Below, piece by piece: positions 1-8,453 of a DNA stretch of 19,541 nucleotides (its first letter is position 1; each line of letters starts with the position of its first letter). The position numbers were made by a program, and so were the translations under genes. Under the pieces are notes generated by a model. The model was not told the origin of the DNA, did not search any database, and saw only the letters and a list, made by a program, of their open reading frames with translations. The DNA comes from JAHFJU01 sp964354865. GTDB taxonomy: Bacteria > Patescibacteriota > Gracilibacteria > UBA1369 > UM-FILTER-53-11. The DNA is taken from NCBI GenBank assembly GCA_964354865.1, contig CAYHBN010000019.1, forward strand, positions 1 through 19,541, in the 5' to 3' direction.

Positions 1-927
1 ATAAAAAACGAAGGAAGCATTACTGTTCCCGCAAAGCTTATTGCGAACTATATTTCACTTTTACAGAATGGCGATGTCGAGTTAAAAGTTGATGGAAACT
101 ATACGCTACAAGTTCAATCTGCTAAATCTCAGACAAAAATTAAAGGCATAACACCTGATGAATTCCCACTTATTCCAACCGTTGAGAAAGATTTAGCATT
201 TACGGTTTCTGCACAAAGTTTCGCAGATGGTATAAATCACACTGTTTTTTCAGCTGCAGTTGGTGGCTCACGCCCCATTTTATCGGGAGTGTATTTAGTA
301 GGAGATAAAGATCAATTAACATTCGTAGCAACAGATAGTTTTAGGCTTGCAGAAAAGAAAATTTCATTATCTCAGAAGCTCGACCAACATATCGAATGCG
401 TTATTCCTGTTCGAACAATGTTAGAGCTTTCACATATTTTAAGTGACTGTGACGACAAAGAAGAACTTTCAATCACAATCGCTAAAAACCAAGTGCTTTT
501 TTCAGTGAAAGGAATTGAACTCATTTCACGACTCATCGAAGGTAAATATCCTGACTACGAAAAGATTATTCCGCGCTCTCATAAGACCAAATTAGAGGTT
601 TCTGTTACCGATTTAATAAACGCAACAAAGCGCGTAAGTCTTTTTGCAAAAGAGAACAACAACTCGATAAAACTTGCCGCAACAAACGACGGGGTACTTC
701 AAATAGCGACTGACGAAACAACCGTTGGTGAAGAAAAAGCCGAAGTTCAGGTGACAATTGAGGGTGAAAACAACAAAATAGCGATAAATTCACACTATTT
801 GCTTGACGTTTTAAGTCATCTTAAAGAGAATGCATTCATCGAAATGAGCGAGAAGCTCACGCCTGTTGTGGTTCGACCATCAAAAGGTGAGGATTATTTG
901 TATATTATTATGCCGCTCAAGGTTTAA
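1..927 (+). CDS. dnaN: DNA polymerase III sliding clamp (beta subunit), 5'-truncated by the window edge
   Basis: This is the sliding clamp that encircles DNA and tethers DNA polymerase III. The frame is open from base 1, so the gene enters the window already in progress. 308 residues are visible and roughly 65 are missing compared with the family's usual length of about 370. Visible family motifs are EGSITVPAKL near the start (end of domain I), the RPILSGVYL segment at the start of domain II, TDSFRLAE, EGKYPDYEKIIP, and the C-terminal MPLKV that matches the conserved MPxR/K-hydrophobic tail. An ATG at 289 opens the same frame but lies inside domain II, so it is not the real start. mfd follows 67 bp downstream in the same direction. 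The identification is firm. Confidence 0.97.
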   Translation: MKNEGSITVPAKLIANYISLLQNGDVELKVDGNYTLQVQSAKSQTKIKGITPDEFPLIPTVEKDLAFTVSAQSFADGINHTVFSAAVGGSRPILSGVYLVGDKDQLTFVATDSFRLAEKKISLSQKLDQHIECVIPVRTMLELSHILSDCDDKEELSITIAKNQVLFSVKGIELISRLIEGKYPDYEKIIPRSHKTKLEVSVTDLINATKRVSLFAKENNNSIKLAATNDGVLQIATDETTVGEEKAEVQVTIEGENNKIAINSHYLLDVLSHLKENAFIEMSEKLTPVVVRPSKGEDYLYIIMPLKV

Positions 928-953
928 GTCTCGAGCTGCACAAAAAATATATC

Positions 954-968
954 GCCACCTTTAGTGGC
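954..968. terminator. Short GC hairpin between dnaN and mfd (weak terminator candidate)
   Basis: GCCAC (954-958) and GTGGC (964-968) form a 5-bp stem with a 5-nt loop, 27 bases after the dnaN stop. The plus strand has no T-run after it. The A-run upstream would be a T-run only on the minus strand. It may be a weak dnaN 3' end or an mRNA-stabilising hairpin. It is not a convincing intrinsic terminator. Confidence 0.25.
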
Positions 969-994
969 ATCATAAATTAAAGTTTACCAAAACC

Positions 995-3900
995 ATGTCT
1001 TTTAGTTCGGGGCTTATCAATCTTTTTCCTAAGCTTCAAAATCAGCAAGTTTTAAGCCACCTTAATAAATTTCCAGAGCTCGGTATATCCGGTGCAGGAA
1101 ATCACGCTTCGAAGGCTTTTTTGTTTGCAGATATTTATAGAACGTTTGAGACGAAAGATGAGTACAGTATTCCGTCTCCTATTATTTGGATTGTGAACGA
1201 TGTTGCTACCCAAGAAGACGTTGCTAGAAGTTGCCAAGAGTGGTTTGGGCCAAATATGTTGGTAAGAAAGCCGAAAATTCCAGAAACCGATGACGTGCAA
1301 AGAAGAATTGAAATCCTCTATCTTTTAAAATCTCTTCACGACGAAGAGCCGTCTATAATTGTCGTGCCGTACGAAGAGCTTATGGCAGATATGCCTCGCC
1401 CCTCTGAGTTATTAGGTAGAGCGCTTGTGATTCAGAAGAAGAGCAAAACGACCACGGTTGCACTTTTCGAAAAATTGATTAACGAGGGGTACGTTGTTTC
1501 AGACGATGAGTATCTCGAGAGAGGGCAGTATCGCGGCAGAGGCGACTCATTGATAGTTTTTCCGGCGAATAGTGATTTTCCTATTCGTATTGAATTTGAC
1601 TTTGATACAATCGGCAAAATTTCTGCATATGATCAATCAACGGGCGATGAGTTATACGAGGTAGATTCGGTCACGATTTATTCCCTTAACGCGCCGTTTA
1701 CAGATAAATGTTTTTTCGAGCATGTATCTGCCTCGGCACTCGTTATCGACGATGAACTCGAGGTCACCGATGAACACTTCGAGGCATGGGAAGAGGTTTT
1801 TATTAAGCGCCCAAAGCACACGAAATTACTTACTCTTACCCCGTTTCCTGAAGACGCACCGAATCACGTTAATGTTCGAAATTTGTCAGTATTAAAATAC
1901 CAAGACTTTTTCGACGTTGCTCACGAGATGAAAGAAAAAACTTTGGCCGGTTGGAAAATTGTTTTTTTCACGAAGCACAGAAAAGAACTTTCAGAAATTT
2001 TAGAGGATCGTAAGGTTGCTTTATTAGAAGGCGAAAGTATTGTGCCGTTTAAAGATGGTGGCGAGCCTGCGCGGTTGGTTGAAATTGAAAAAGATGAGTT
2101 GTATCCGTATTCATTTCAACTTGGTGAGCAAAAAATACTTGTTATTAGCGATAGAGACGTGACTAATATTCGAGAAGAGAAGCGTAAAAAAGTGAGCGAA
2201 AGAGTTTTTTGGGATTTTCTCAATACACTCAAAACAGGGGACTTAGTGGTGCATATTAATCACGGGATAGCGTATTTTGATGGCTTAGAGAAGCGCACTA
2301 TCGACACGATCACGCGCGAGTACTTAAAATTGGCATACGCCGAAAACGACAAATTATTCGTACCAATTGATCAAGCCGATAAGGTAAATAAGTTTGTGGG
2401 ATCAGCCGACGACGCCCCTAAATTGACTCGTTTGGGTTCGGCTGAGTGGGCGACTATGACGAAGAAGGTAAAGAAAGAGACGGAACAAATTGCACAAGAA
2501 TTACTTAAGTTATATGCAGAACGTCGTCGCGCGAAGGCGAAGTCATTTACACAAGAAACTTCCGATCAGCTTGCATTTGAAAAGAGCTTTCCGTACGAAG
2601 AAACACCAGGTCAGTTGAAGGCAATCCAAGATGTTAAAAAAGATCTCGAGGGCTCGGTGCCTATGGATCGTCTTATTTGCGGAGACGTCGGATTTGGAAA
2701 GACAGAAGTCGCCATGAGGGCTGCTTTTAAGGTTGTGGCAAACAAAAAACAGGTCGCACTCATTTCACCAATTACTATTTTGACTGACCAGCATTACCGC
2801 TCGTTTAAAAAACGAATGGATGAGTTTCATATTCGCGTAGAGATGATTTCGCGTTTCCGTTCTCAACGAGAACAGACGGCGATTCTCGAAAAGTTAAAGC
2901 GTGGCGAAATAGATATTATCGTTGGTACGCATCGACTCCTCCAAAAAGATATTGAATTTAAAGATCTCGGATTGGTGATTATCGACGAAGAGCAGCGCTT
3001 TGGAGTGAAGCAAAAAGAACAACTCAAGCAACTTCGTACCGAGGTTCATATGTTGACACTGACCGCGACACCGATTCCGCGAACGCTCAATTTGTGTCTC
3101 AATAAACTGCGAGATATTTCTACCATTACCACTCCTCCGCCTGGCCGTTTACCCGTTGTTACCGAGGTTCGCCGCTACTCGAACGAACTTATTCGCGAGG
3201 CGATTTTGCGTGAAGTGAGCCGTGGCGGACAAATATATTTCTTACATAATCGTGTGCAAACTATCGACGCGATTGCGGAAAGACTTCGACAGCTTGTGCC
3301 CGAGGCGCGCTTCGGTGTCGCGCATGGAAAATTACTAAGTAAAGAACTCGAAGAAAGAATTATTGATTTTAAAGAACACAAATTCGACGTGCTCGTGAGC
3401 TCGACGATTATTGAAAACGGAATCGACCTTTCGAACGCGAACACACTCATTGTGAATAACGCAGAAAAGTTTGGGCTCTCACAGTTGTACCAGCTTCGTG
3501 GACGCGTAGGGCGCTCTAAAACGCAGGCATATGCATATTTCCTATATCATTCTCAACGACTTCGCCTCGACGCTAAAAAGCGCCTTAGAGCGATTGTAGA
3601 GGCGAGTGAATTGGGCGCTGGATTCCAAATTGCGATGAAGGATCTCGAAATTCGTGGTGCCGGTGATATTTTGGGAGTGAATCAACACGGCGTTATCAAC
3701 GTGGTGGGCGTGAGCCATTTTATTCGAATGTTGAATCGCGCGGTTGAAGATTTGCAGGCCGGTAAAAAAGTCAGTGACGACTCGCAAGAGGAGCAAGATG
3801 TATCAATTGAGTTGCCGGTTACCGCCTATATTCCTGACGAATATATTACCAACTCGAAAGATAAAATTAATGTGTATCAGCGCATGTCGGGTGCCGATTC

Positions 3901-4291
3901 TGTCGATTATCTCGAAGAGATGAAGGTCGATATTGCCGAGGAATATGGAAAAATGCCACGTGAGGTACTGAACTTGTTCCGCGTGATCGAGCTGAAAATG
4001 TTGGCGAAAAAAGCAGGTGTATTGACCATAAAAGCCGAGAACGTTCACATGAAAACAGGAAAGCAAATTATTTTAATGCTCGGAAAAACCGTTAAACCCG
4101 AAAATATTATTCACATGCTCGGCCGTAATGCGAAGTGGGCTATTAGTGGTTCGAAGATGTATATCGGCATTGAAGACCTGGGATTAAGTTGGTTCGATGA
4201 GCTGAAGGCATGCGTCGAGGTGCTTGGCGAAAAGATTACGAAAGATCAACTTTCATCGAAGAATAAAGCTACGGGGAGCGTGGCAAAATAA
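995..4291 (+). CDS. mfd: Transcription-repair coupling factor Mfd
   Basis: Mfd is the ATP-driven translocase that removes RNA polymerase stalled at DNA damage and recruits UvrA. At 1098 residues it is close to the usual length of about 1150. The N-terminal third is the UvrB-like module. The RNA polymerase interaction domain begins near residue 417 (LVVHINHGIAYFDGL). The helicase core has Walker A GDVGFGKTE at about 563, the DEEQ box at 664-667, TATPIPRTLN, and the motif-VI region QLRGRVGRS. The C-terminal TRCF domain contains PVTAYIPDEYI. No Shine-Dalgarno sequence precedes the ATG, which is normal in this window. The next gene starts 18 bp after the stop but has its own -10 sequence. The identification is firm. 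Confidence 0.97.
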   Translation: MSFSSGLINLFPKLQNQQVLSHLNKFPELGISGAGNHASKAFLFADIYRTFETKDEYSIPSPIIWIVNDVATQEDVARSCQEWFGPNMLVRKPKIPETDDVQRRIEILYLLKSLHDEEPSIIVVPYEELMADMPRPSELLGRALVIQKKSKTTTVALFEKLINEGYVVSDDEYLERGQYRGRGDSLIVFPANSDFPIRIEFDFDTIGKISAYDQSTGDELYEVDSVTIYSLNAPFTDKCFFEHVSASALVIDDELEVTDEHFEAWEEVFIKRPKHTKLLTLTPFPEDAPNHVNVRNLSVLKYQDFFDVAHEMKEKTLAGWKIVFFTKHRKELSEILEDRKVALLEGESIVPFKDGGEPARLVEIEKDELYPYSFQLGEQKILVISDRDVTNIREEKRKKVSERVFWDFLNTLKTGDLVVHINHGIAYFDGLEKRTIDTITREYLKLAYAENDKLFVPIDQADKVNKFVGSADDAPKLTRLGSAEWATMTKKVKKETEQIAQELLKLYAERRRAKAKSFTQETSDQLAFEKSFPYEETPGQLKAIQDVKKDLEGSVPMDRLICGDVGFGKTEVAMRAAFKVVANKKQVALISPITILTDQHYRSFKKRMDEFHIRVEMISRFRSQREQTAILEKLKRGEIDIIVGTHRLLQKDIEFKDLGLVIIDEEQRFGVKQKEQLKQLRTEVHMLTLTATPIPRTLNLCLNKLRDISTITTPPPGRLPVVTEVRRYSNELIREAILREVSRGGQIYFLHNRVQTIDAIAERLRQLVPEARFGVAHGKLLSKELEERIIDFKEHKFDVLVSSTIIENGIDLSNANTLIVNNAEKFGLSQLYQLRGRVGRSKTQAYAYFLYHSQRLRLDAKKRLRAIVEASELGAGFQIAMKDLEIRGAGDILGVNQHGVINVVGVSHFIRMLNRAVEDLQAGKKVSDDSQEEQDVSIELPVTAYIPDEYITNSKDKINVYQRMSGADSVDYLEEMKVDIAEEYGKMPREVLNLFRVIELKMLAKKAGVLTIKAENVHMKTGKQIILMLGKTVKPENIIHMLGRNAKWAISGSKMYIGIEDLGLSWFDELKACVEVLGEKITKDQLSSKNKATGSVAK

Positions 4292-4293
4292 TA

Positions 4294-4302
4294 TGGTATT
4301 CT
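4294..4302 (+). promoter_or_regulatory. Extended -10 promoter for the ABC-F gene (near-leaderless)
   Basis: TGGTATTCT matches the extended -10 pattern TGnTATnnT and is followed by 7 bases and then the ATG at 4310. Transcription would start 1 base before the start codon. No good -35 is visible. It lies just after the mfd stop. Confidence 0.5.
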
Positions 4303-4309
4303 ATCGCCC

Positions 4310-5740
4310 ATGTTACTGACAAAAAATCTCTCATTCGAAAGCGACAAAGGTACCTTATTTGAAGATGTAAATATTTCACTCGACGGTGCCGCAAAAAAGA
4401 GGATTGCGATCGTGGGGAAAAATGGTTGTGGAAAAACGACACTGCTTAAATTGCTTCTCGGTCAGCTTGAACCGTACGCGGGGTGCGTAACCTGCTCGCA
4501 CGAAATGATCGCGTATTTAAAACAAGACACATCGTTCCCCGACATGGACGTACTGGTTGGGGAGTACTTAGAAAGTAAGCTCGAAGAAGAGTGGATGACT
4601 TACAAAATAGATATCGCATTGGGTGAGGTTGGACTCCCGCAAGACATAACTCTTCAGACGTTAAAAACACTCAGCGGTGGGCAGCGCGTTCGTATCGCCT
4701 TTGCCGAATTACTCATGTCTGAACCGACGGTTTTGCTTATGGATGAGCCAACAAACCATCTTGATACCGCAACGATTGAGTGGTTGATTGGATTTGTAAA
4801 TGAGTTTAGTGGCACCGTTGCCTTCGTATCTCACGATCGTCATTTTATCAACGCGGTTGCAAATCAAATTTGGGAAATTACCGCTGCAAAGAGAATCGAA
4901 GTATACGGCACAAACTACGACGAGTTTTTAGTTGAGCGTTTTCGCCGCTACGAAAAAGCGCTCGAAGCATTTGAGTTTAGCATGCGTGAATATAACGAGT
5001 TAGATATGTGGTTGCGCGAAAATGCGAATCATCCAAAGTTTAAATTTACCGCAACGGTTGGGCAAAAAAAGAAGGCGCTTGAGCGACTGGAAAAACGTAC
5101 TCCGCCTGAGCCGGTTGCTGACCCGCGTGTGAAGATGAAACACCTAGGTAAGGCTGAGCCGGGCACGGTAATGACGCTAAAAGTGCAGGAGAAGTTATTT
5201 GGCGACAAAAGTATTTTGAACGATGTTTATTTGAAGATCGCCGCTGGCGAGCGGATTTTAATTCGCGGCCCCAATGGCGCGGGCAAAACAACACTACTTA
5301 ATATTATTGCCGGAGAAGAGAAGGAGTTTTCTGGTGACCGTCGTGGGCGCGATGGGCTAAGGCTTGGGTACTTACATCAGTTTTGCAATTTAAATATGAA
5401 GAACACCGTGCTTGAAGAATTTGGGCGTTCGACGTCGATGGAATACAACGCAGGTAGAGGAATGCTCTCGCAGTATTTATTCCCCGCAGAGTACGTCGAC
5501 GAGAAAATAGAGAAGCTCAGTTTTGGCCAGCAGCGCCGCCTCGAGCTCGCAATTTTGCTCGCAAATAAACCAGATATTTTGCTCTTAGATGAGCCAACAA
5601 ATCACCTCGATATTTTTCTCCGTGAAGATTTAGAGCGCTTTTTAGTAGCGCAAGAACGGGCGATGATTATTATTTCTCATGACCGATATTTCATCGATAA
5701 AATTGGGATAACGAGAGAGGTTGAGCTCACGGTTCCATGA
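4310..5740 (+). CDS. ABC-F family ATPase (ribosome-associated, non-transport)
   Basis: 476 residues with two ABC ATPase cassettes and no membrane segments, the layout of ABC-F proteins that act at the ribosomal E-site. Cassette 1 has Walker A GKNGCGKTT (36-44), signature LSGGQ (121-125), Walker B VLLMDEPTNHLD and switch His175. The inter-domain linker is about residues 205-275, basic and helical, where the family contacts P-site tRNA. Cassette 2 has Walker A GPNGAGKTT (320-328), signature LSFGQ (403-407, altered from LSGGQ), Walker B ILLLDEPTNHLD and His457. The C-terminus ends shortly after cassette 2 without the long coiled coil of Uup. Family assignment is firm. Whether it is a translation factor (EttA-like) or an antibiotic-protection type cannot be told from sequence alone. 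Confidence 0.93.
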   Translation: MLLTKNLSFESDKGTLFEDVNISLDGAAKKRIAIVGKNGCGKTTLLKLLLGQLEPYAGCVTCSHEMIAYLKQDTSFPDMDVLVGEYLESKLEEEWMTYKIDIALGEVGLPQDITLQTLKTLSGGQRVRIAFAELLMSEPTVLLMDEPTNHLDTATIEWLIGFVNEFSGTVAFVSHDRHFINAVANQIWEITAAKRIEVYGTNYDEFLVERFRRYEKALEAFEFSMREYNELDMWLRENANHPKFKFTATVGQKKKALERLEKRTPPEPVADPRVKMKHLGKAEPGTVMTLKVQEKLFGDKSILNDVYLKIAAGERILIRGPNGAGKTTLLNIIAGEEKEFSGDRRGRDGLRLGYLHQFCNLNMKNTVLEEFGRSTSMEYNAGRGMLSQYLFPAEYVDEKIEKLSFGQQRRLELAILLANKPDILLLDEPTNHLDIFLREDLERFLVAQERAMIIISHDRYFIDKIGITREVELTVP

Positions 5741-5749
5741 GCGTAGAAT
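5721..5749 (+). promoter_or_regulatory. Promoter of the YdjM/DUF457-like gene
   Basis: TTGAGC (5721-5726), a 17-bp spacer and TAGAAT (5744-5749), with 9 bases to the ATG at 5759. The predicted mRNA has a leader of only about 3 bases. It lies inside the end of the ABC-F reading frame. Confidence 0.45.
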
Positions 5750-5758
5750 GAATAACCA

Positions 5759-6262
5759 ATGGACATTCTTTCACACGGATTATGGGGTGGTATCGCCTTT
5801 AACCAAAAAACTAAGAAGCGTTATTGGAATTCTTTTGGTTTTGGTGTATTGCCCGATCTTATCTCGTTTGCGCCGCAGTTTATCTATATGATTTTGAGTC
5901 CCGAGGCTGCGCACTTTAAAAGTGGGCCACCAGATGCAGCGACCATCTTGCCCCTTACCTATGCCCTCTATAACATCTCGCATAGTCTCGTTATTTTTTC
6001 GATTGTCTTTGGATTGGTCTGGTTTGTGCGACAAAAACCGATGATTCCGTTGCTCGCCTGGGGTCTCCATATTTTGTGTGATATTCCGACTCATTCGCTA
6101 GAGTTTTTCCCCACACCTTTTCTGTGGCCACTCGCCGATGTAGAAGTAAATGGGTTTTCGTGGGGGCAAGCGTGGTTTATGATTGCAAACTATTCGCTGC
6201 TCACCTTGGTATATGGTCTTGTTTTGTTAAGAAGAAGAGGCGTTGCCAAAAGCATTAAATAG
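5759..6262 (+). CDS. YdjM/DUF457-like membrane protein (putative metal-dependent hydrolase)
   Basis: 167 residues resembling the YdjM / DUF457 family, often annotated as LexA-binding, inner-membrane-associated putative metal-dependent hydrolases. The family's spaced His/Asp residues are present: H6 in MDILSHGLWG, D33 in GVLPDLISF, H75 in NISHSLVIF, then H104, D108 and H112 in WGLHILCDIPTHS. Hydrophobic segments lie around residues 27-46, 70-90, 95-107 and 136-157, so it is probably an integral membrane protein. The C-terminus is basic (RRRGVAKSIK), as expected for a cytoplasmic tail. The start is fixed by the promoter just upstream. Substrate is unknown. The family name is inferred from the motif pattern. 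Confidence 0.72.
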   Translation: MDILSHGLWGGIAFNQKTKKRYWNSFGFGVLPDLISFAPQFIYMILSPEAAHFKSGPPDAATILPLTYALYNISHSLVIFSIVFGLVWFVRQKPMIPLLAWGLHILCDIPTHSLEFFPTPFLWPLADVEVNGFSWGQAWFMIANYSLLTLVYGLVLLRRRGVAKSIK

Positions 6263-6270
6263 CGTATAGT
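6243..6270 (+). promoter_or_regulatory. Promoter of the ParB/Srx-like gene (near-leaderless)
   Basis: TTGCCA (6243-6248), a 16-bp spacer and TATAGT (6265-6270), then 10 bases to the ATG at 6281. The predicted leader is about 4 bases. The -35 overlaps the end of the preceding gene. Confidence 0.55.
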
Positions 6271-6280
6271 TGTTCTTGTC

Positions 6281-6862
6281 ATGAAAGATCAAGGTACTAT
6301 CACATGGGACGAACTCTATACGGAATGGGGCGATGCTGAACGCACTCACTGGCAAGATTTTTATACCCAAAAAGGATTTGACGACTGGGAAGATTGGCGT
6401 TGGCCGATGATTAAATCCCTCGGGCTTGATGAACGAAAGTGGACACTTGTTGAGCCGGAACCGGGACTCGTCGTGGCTGAGGTTCGCAAGATGTTTGTTA
6501 ATGCACAGACTGGTTGGACTCGGTTTGCAGAAGACAGAGCGCATGCAACATTTGGTCATATTAAAGGGCACCCAGATCGAATCGCCGACCCTCGTATTAC
6601 ACAAATAAGGAATAATTTTTCGAGCAGCAACCCGTTGATTGGACTACAAAATCAAGGAAGAACGATTATTCTTGAAGGACATCATCGCGCAACGGCGATT
6701 GCTGGTATGCCCGAAGACTCCTCTCCCGACGTTACCTTTGCCATGAGCGAAGTTACAGACGCTGAATTCGCGTTTTTACACAATGGGGGGCCGCTAGTGA
6801 AAGCGCACCGCCGCATGTGGGACGTGATCAATGCAGTTCGATTGCGCGTGAGGGGAGTGTAA
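6281..6862 (+). CDS. Unrecognised protein with a ParB/sulfiredoxin-like EGHHR motif
   Basis: 193 residues with no membrane segment. The N-terminus is rich in Trp and acidic residues (WDELYTEWGD, WEDWRWPM). At residues 132-136, IILEGHHRATAI resembles the DGHHR nucleotide-binding motif of the ParB/sulfiredoxin fold. In that fold the motif supports CTP/ATP binding or serves in DNA-modification and partition proteins. The rest is not recognisably ParB: no HTH segment is obvious and the protein is too short for a full ParB. It could be a stand-alone ParB-like nuclease or regulator domain, or the motif match may be fortuitous. It heads a group of three co-oriented genes (possible MerR-like protein and sigma factor downstream) and has its own promoter. 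Confidence 0.6.
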   Translation: MKDQGTITWDELYTEWGDAERTHWQDFYTQKGFDDWEDWRWPMIKSLGLDERKWTLVEPEPGLVVAEVRKMFVNAQTGWTRFAEDRAHATFGHIKGHPDRIADPRITQIRNNFSSSNPLIGLQNQGRTIILEGHHRATAIAGMPEDSSPDVTFAMSEVTDAEFAFLHNGGPLVKAHRRMWDVINAVRLRVRGV

Positions 6863-6881
6863 TCACTTAATAAAAGATTTT

Positions 6882-7694
6882 ATGAAAGGACTCGATACAT
6901 TCGAAGTTACGCCCGCAGATATAGCGGCTACCTATACCGTAGTAAACGGATCAACTCCAGTTACGGGACAATCGGTTGAGATGCTTGAAAAAATGGGAAT
7001 TTTTTCGGCGGAAAAAGGTGGTCGTGGCCGCCAGAATTTTAATCCTGAAAACCGTACGTTTGATGCGGTTCACCTTATATCTTCAATGGCTTTTTGGAAG
7101 GGCTCATTCTCTCTTGAAAAAGGAAGACAACCTCAGTTGCGTGGGCAACATAAATCCATGTCTGATTTTGTCAGTGTTGTCATGGGGAGAGATCCAGATG
7201 CTAATACTCCCTACGTACACGCAAATGCGGGACTCGGGAGGCTTGTCTATTGTCTCAATGGCGGTCCTCGAACTCAAAATTTGGTTATTCCAAAACAAGT
7301 TAATGCTGCACTGTCGACGCTTGACGACGTGGGTGCGGCGCAACCACTTCGCGAAAAAGCAGAAGAGGTATCGGCAACTTTTGGGCTCATGGGTTTTTAT
7401 CTTAACAGGCACACGGTTCTTTCTCAGAGAGGGCTTTGTATTTCTGTGCCGTCATTGCTTTCTGAATCTGACTCAGATGAGCGCGCTCAATCACTTGTTC
7501 GGTGTATCAACCTAGTTGATGAGGTTGGTGTCGTTATAGAAAAAGATAAAGTTACGAAAGAAGGAGAGACACGTCATATTCGGCGACTTCAATTGCGTGG
7601 CGTTTCACATCAAACCGTCGAACAGTGGAGGTCTCTTGTTGGGGGTGTTGTCGAGAGTACGATTGGTTCTTTAAGGGAAAATATGTTTTCTTGA
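6882..7694 (+). CDS. Hypothetical protein with a possible MerR-like winged-helix N-terminus
   Basis: 270 residues, not matched to any family with confidence. The N-terminal ~80 residues resemble the MerR pattern: FEVTPADIAATYTVVNGSTP, then VEMLEKMGIFSAEKGGRGRQ, then FNPENRTFDAVHLI, and FSLEKGRQ. These line up with the HTH, the LRYYExxGLL wing, the YxxxDLxxLxxI segment and the FSLEEI segment of MerR proteins. The middle and C-terminal part have no recognised domain and may be a sensor or effector region. It begins 19 bp after the upstream stop with no Shine-Dalgarno sequence and no strong promoter, so it is probably co-transcribed with the ParB/Srx-like gene. The MerR reading is inference by pattern only. 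Confidence 0.6.
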   Translation: MKGLDTFEVTPADIAATYTVVNGSTPVTGQSVEMLEKMGIFSAEKGGRGRQNFNPENRTFDAVHLISSMAFWKGSFSLEKGRQPQLRGQHKSMSDFVSVVMGRDPDANTPYVHANAGLGRLVYCLNGGPRTQNLVIPKQVNAALSTLDDVGAAQPLREKAEEVSATFGLMGFYLNRHTVLSQRGLCISVPSLLSESDSDERAQSLVRCINLVDEVGVVIEKDKVTKEGETRHIRRLQLRGVSHQTVEQWRSLVGGVVESTIGSLRENMFS

Positions 7695-7706
7695 CCAGAA
7701 ATTCGA

Positions 7707-7799
7707 TTAAATTACTTCATCAACTTCGTCACTATCCCATTTGCCGTCGATGCAGGGATTAATCTGTATTTTGTGAATGACGGAGCCCTTGCCTGGTTC
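7707..7799 (-). pseudogene. Possible remnant of a gene's C-terminus
   Basis: On the minus strand 30 codons are open up to a TAA stop at 7707-7709, reading like a natural C-terminal tail (HKIQINPCIDGKWDSDEVDE, acidic end). No start codon is present, and an in-frame TAA lies immediately upstream (7800-7802). It sits between two plus-strand genes. It may be a decayed gene end or chance. Confidence 0.2.
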
Positions 7800-7817
7800 T
7801 TATAAATATGTTATAGA
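7789..7817 (+). promoter_or_regulatory. Promoter of the sigma-factor gene
   Basis: TTGCCT (7789-7794), a 17-bp spacer and TATAGA (7812-7817), with TG one base upstream of the -10. Nine bases separate it from the GTG at 7827 and 21 from the ATG at 7839. The -10 is imperfect at its last two bases. Confidence 0.4.
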
Positions 7818-7826
7818 TTAGGCTAA

Positions 7827-8432
7827 GTGTGTTTGTATATGGGTAACTCTGATGCAAAATTAGATATCACTGAATCGACTCCACGGTACGATCTTGCCGC
7901 TAATCAAAGACTCTTTAATGAGGTTATTGAAAATCCTAAGTATAGAGCCGATCTGCTTGCGAGATCACACCATTTCACTAAAAATCCAACAGCGGCGGAT
8001 GATCTTTTACAAGAAACGCTACTTCGTGCATGGGCAAGTTTGGCGAAGCTTTTTATTCAGAGTACCGAAGCGGATCCTAAAAAATATTTGATGGCATATA
8101 TAAATCGCATATTAATTAATAGCTTCATAAGTAATTTTAGGAGAAATAAATTAATCGAGTTTAGGGGTGTTGATTTGAGGGGGGATTGGCCTTTTTTGTC
8201 TGATGGCGGAATATCTGAGAGGCAGTTATTAGCGGCAGATTCGTTGGCAAAGGCATCTCCACATTTTGATGGAATAAATCCAGATCAATTTCGGGTGTTG
8301 GTTCTACATGCTCTTGGATATTCTCATGGTGAAATAGCTGTAGCTATGGAAGTACGCGAAGGCACCGTTATGTCTCGATTATTTCGCGCGAGAGAGATGG
8401 TTGAGAGGCACGGGGATAGATTTAGAAGGTAG
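7827..8432 (+). CDS. RNA polymerase sigma factor, sigma-70 family (ECF-like)
   Basis: 201 residues with the two-domain layout of ECF sigma factors, which redirect RNA polymerase to special promoters. Region 2 spans about residues 37-108 (ARSHHFTKNPTAADDLLQET, YINRILINSFISNFRR), with the DDLLQETLLRAW core that binds the beta' subunit. Region 4 spans about 150-195 (FRVLVLHALGYSHGEIAVAM, EGTVMSRLFRAREM), a helix-turn-helix for the -35 element. The start is either GTG 7827, which the promoter position favours as near-leaderless, or ATG 7839. No anti-sigma gene with membrane segments is adjacent. The two genes upstream are candidate regulators. Family assignment is firm. The regulon is unknown. 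Confidence 0.88.
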   Translation: MCLYMGNSDAKLDITESTPRYDLAANQRLFNEVIENPKYRADLLARSHHFTKNPTAADDLLQETLLRAWASLAKLFIQSTEADPKKYLMAYINRILINSFISNFRRNKLIEFRGVDLRGDWPFLSDGGISERQLLAADSLAKASPHFDGINPDQFRVLVLHALGYSHGEIAVAMEVREGTVMSRLFRAREMVERHGDRFRR

Positions 8433-8453
8433 ATTAATGGTTTCTCTCGTGTT

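Noticed and set aside
289..927. ATG 289 as the start of dnaN
   Set aside because: The same frame is open from base 1 with clear clamp motifs, so the gene is truncated by the window and does not start at 289.
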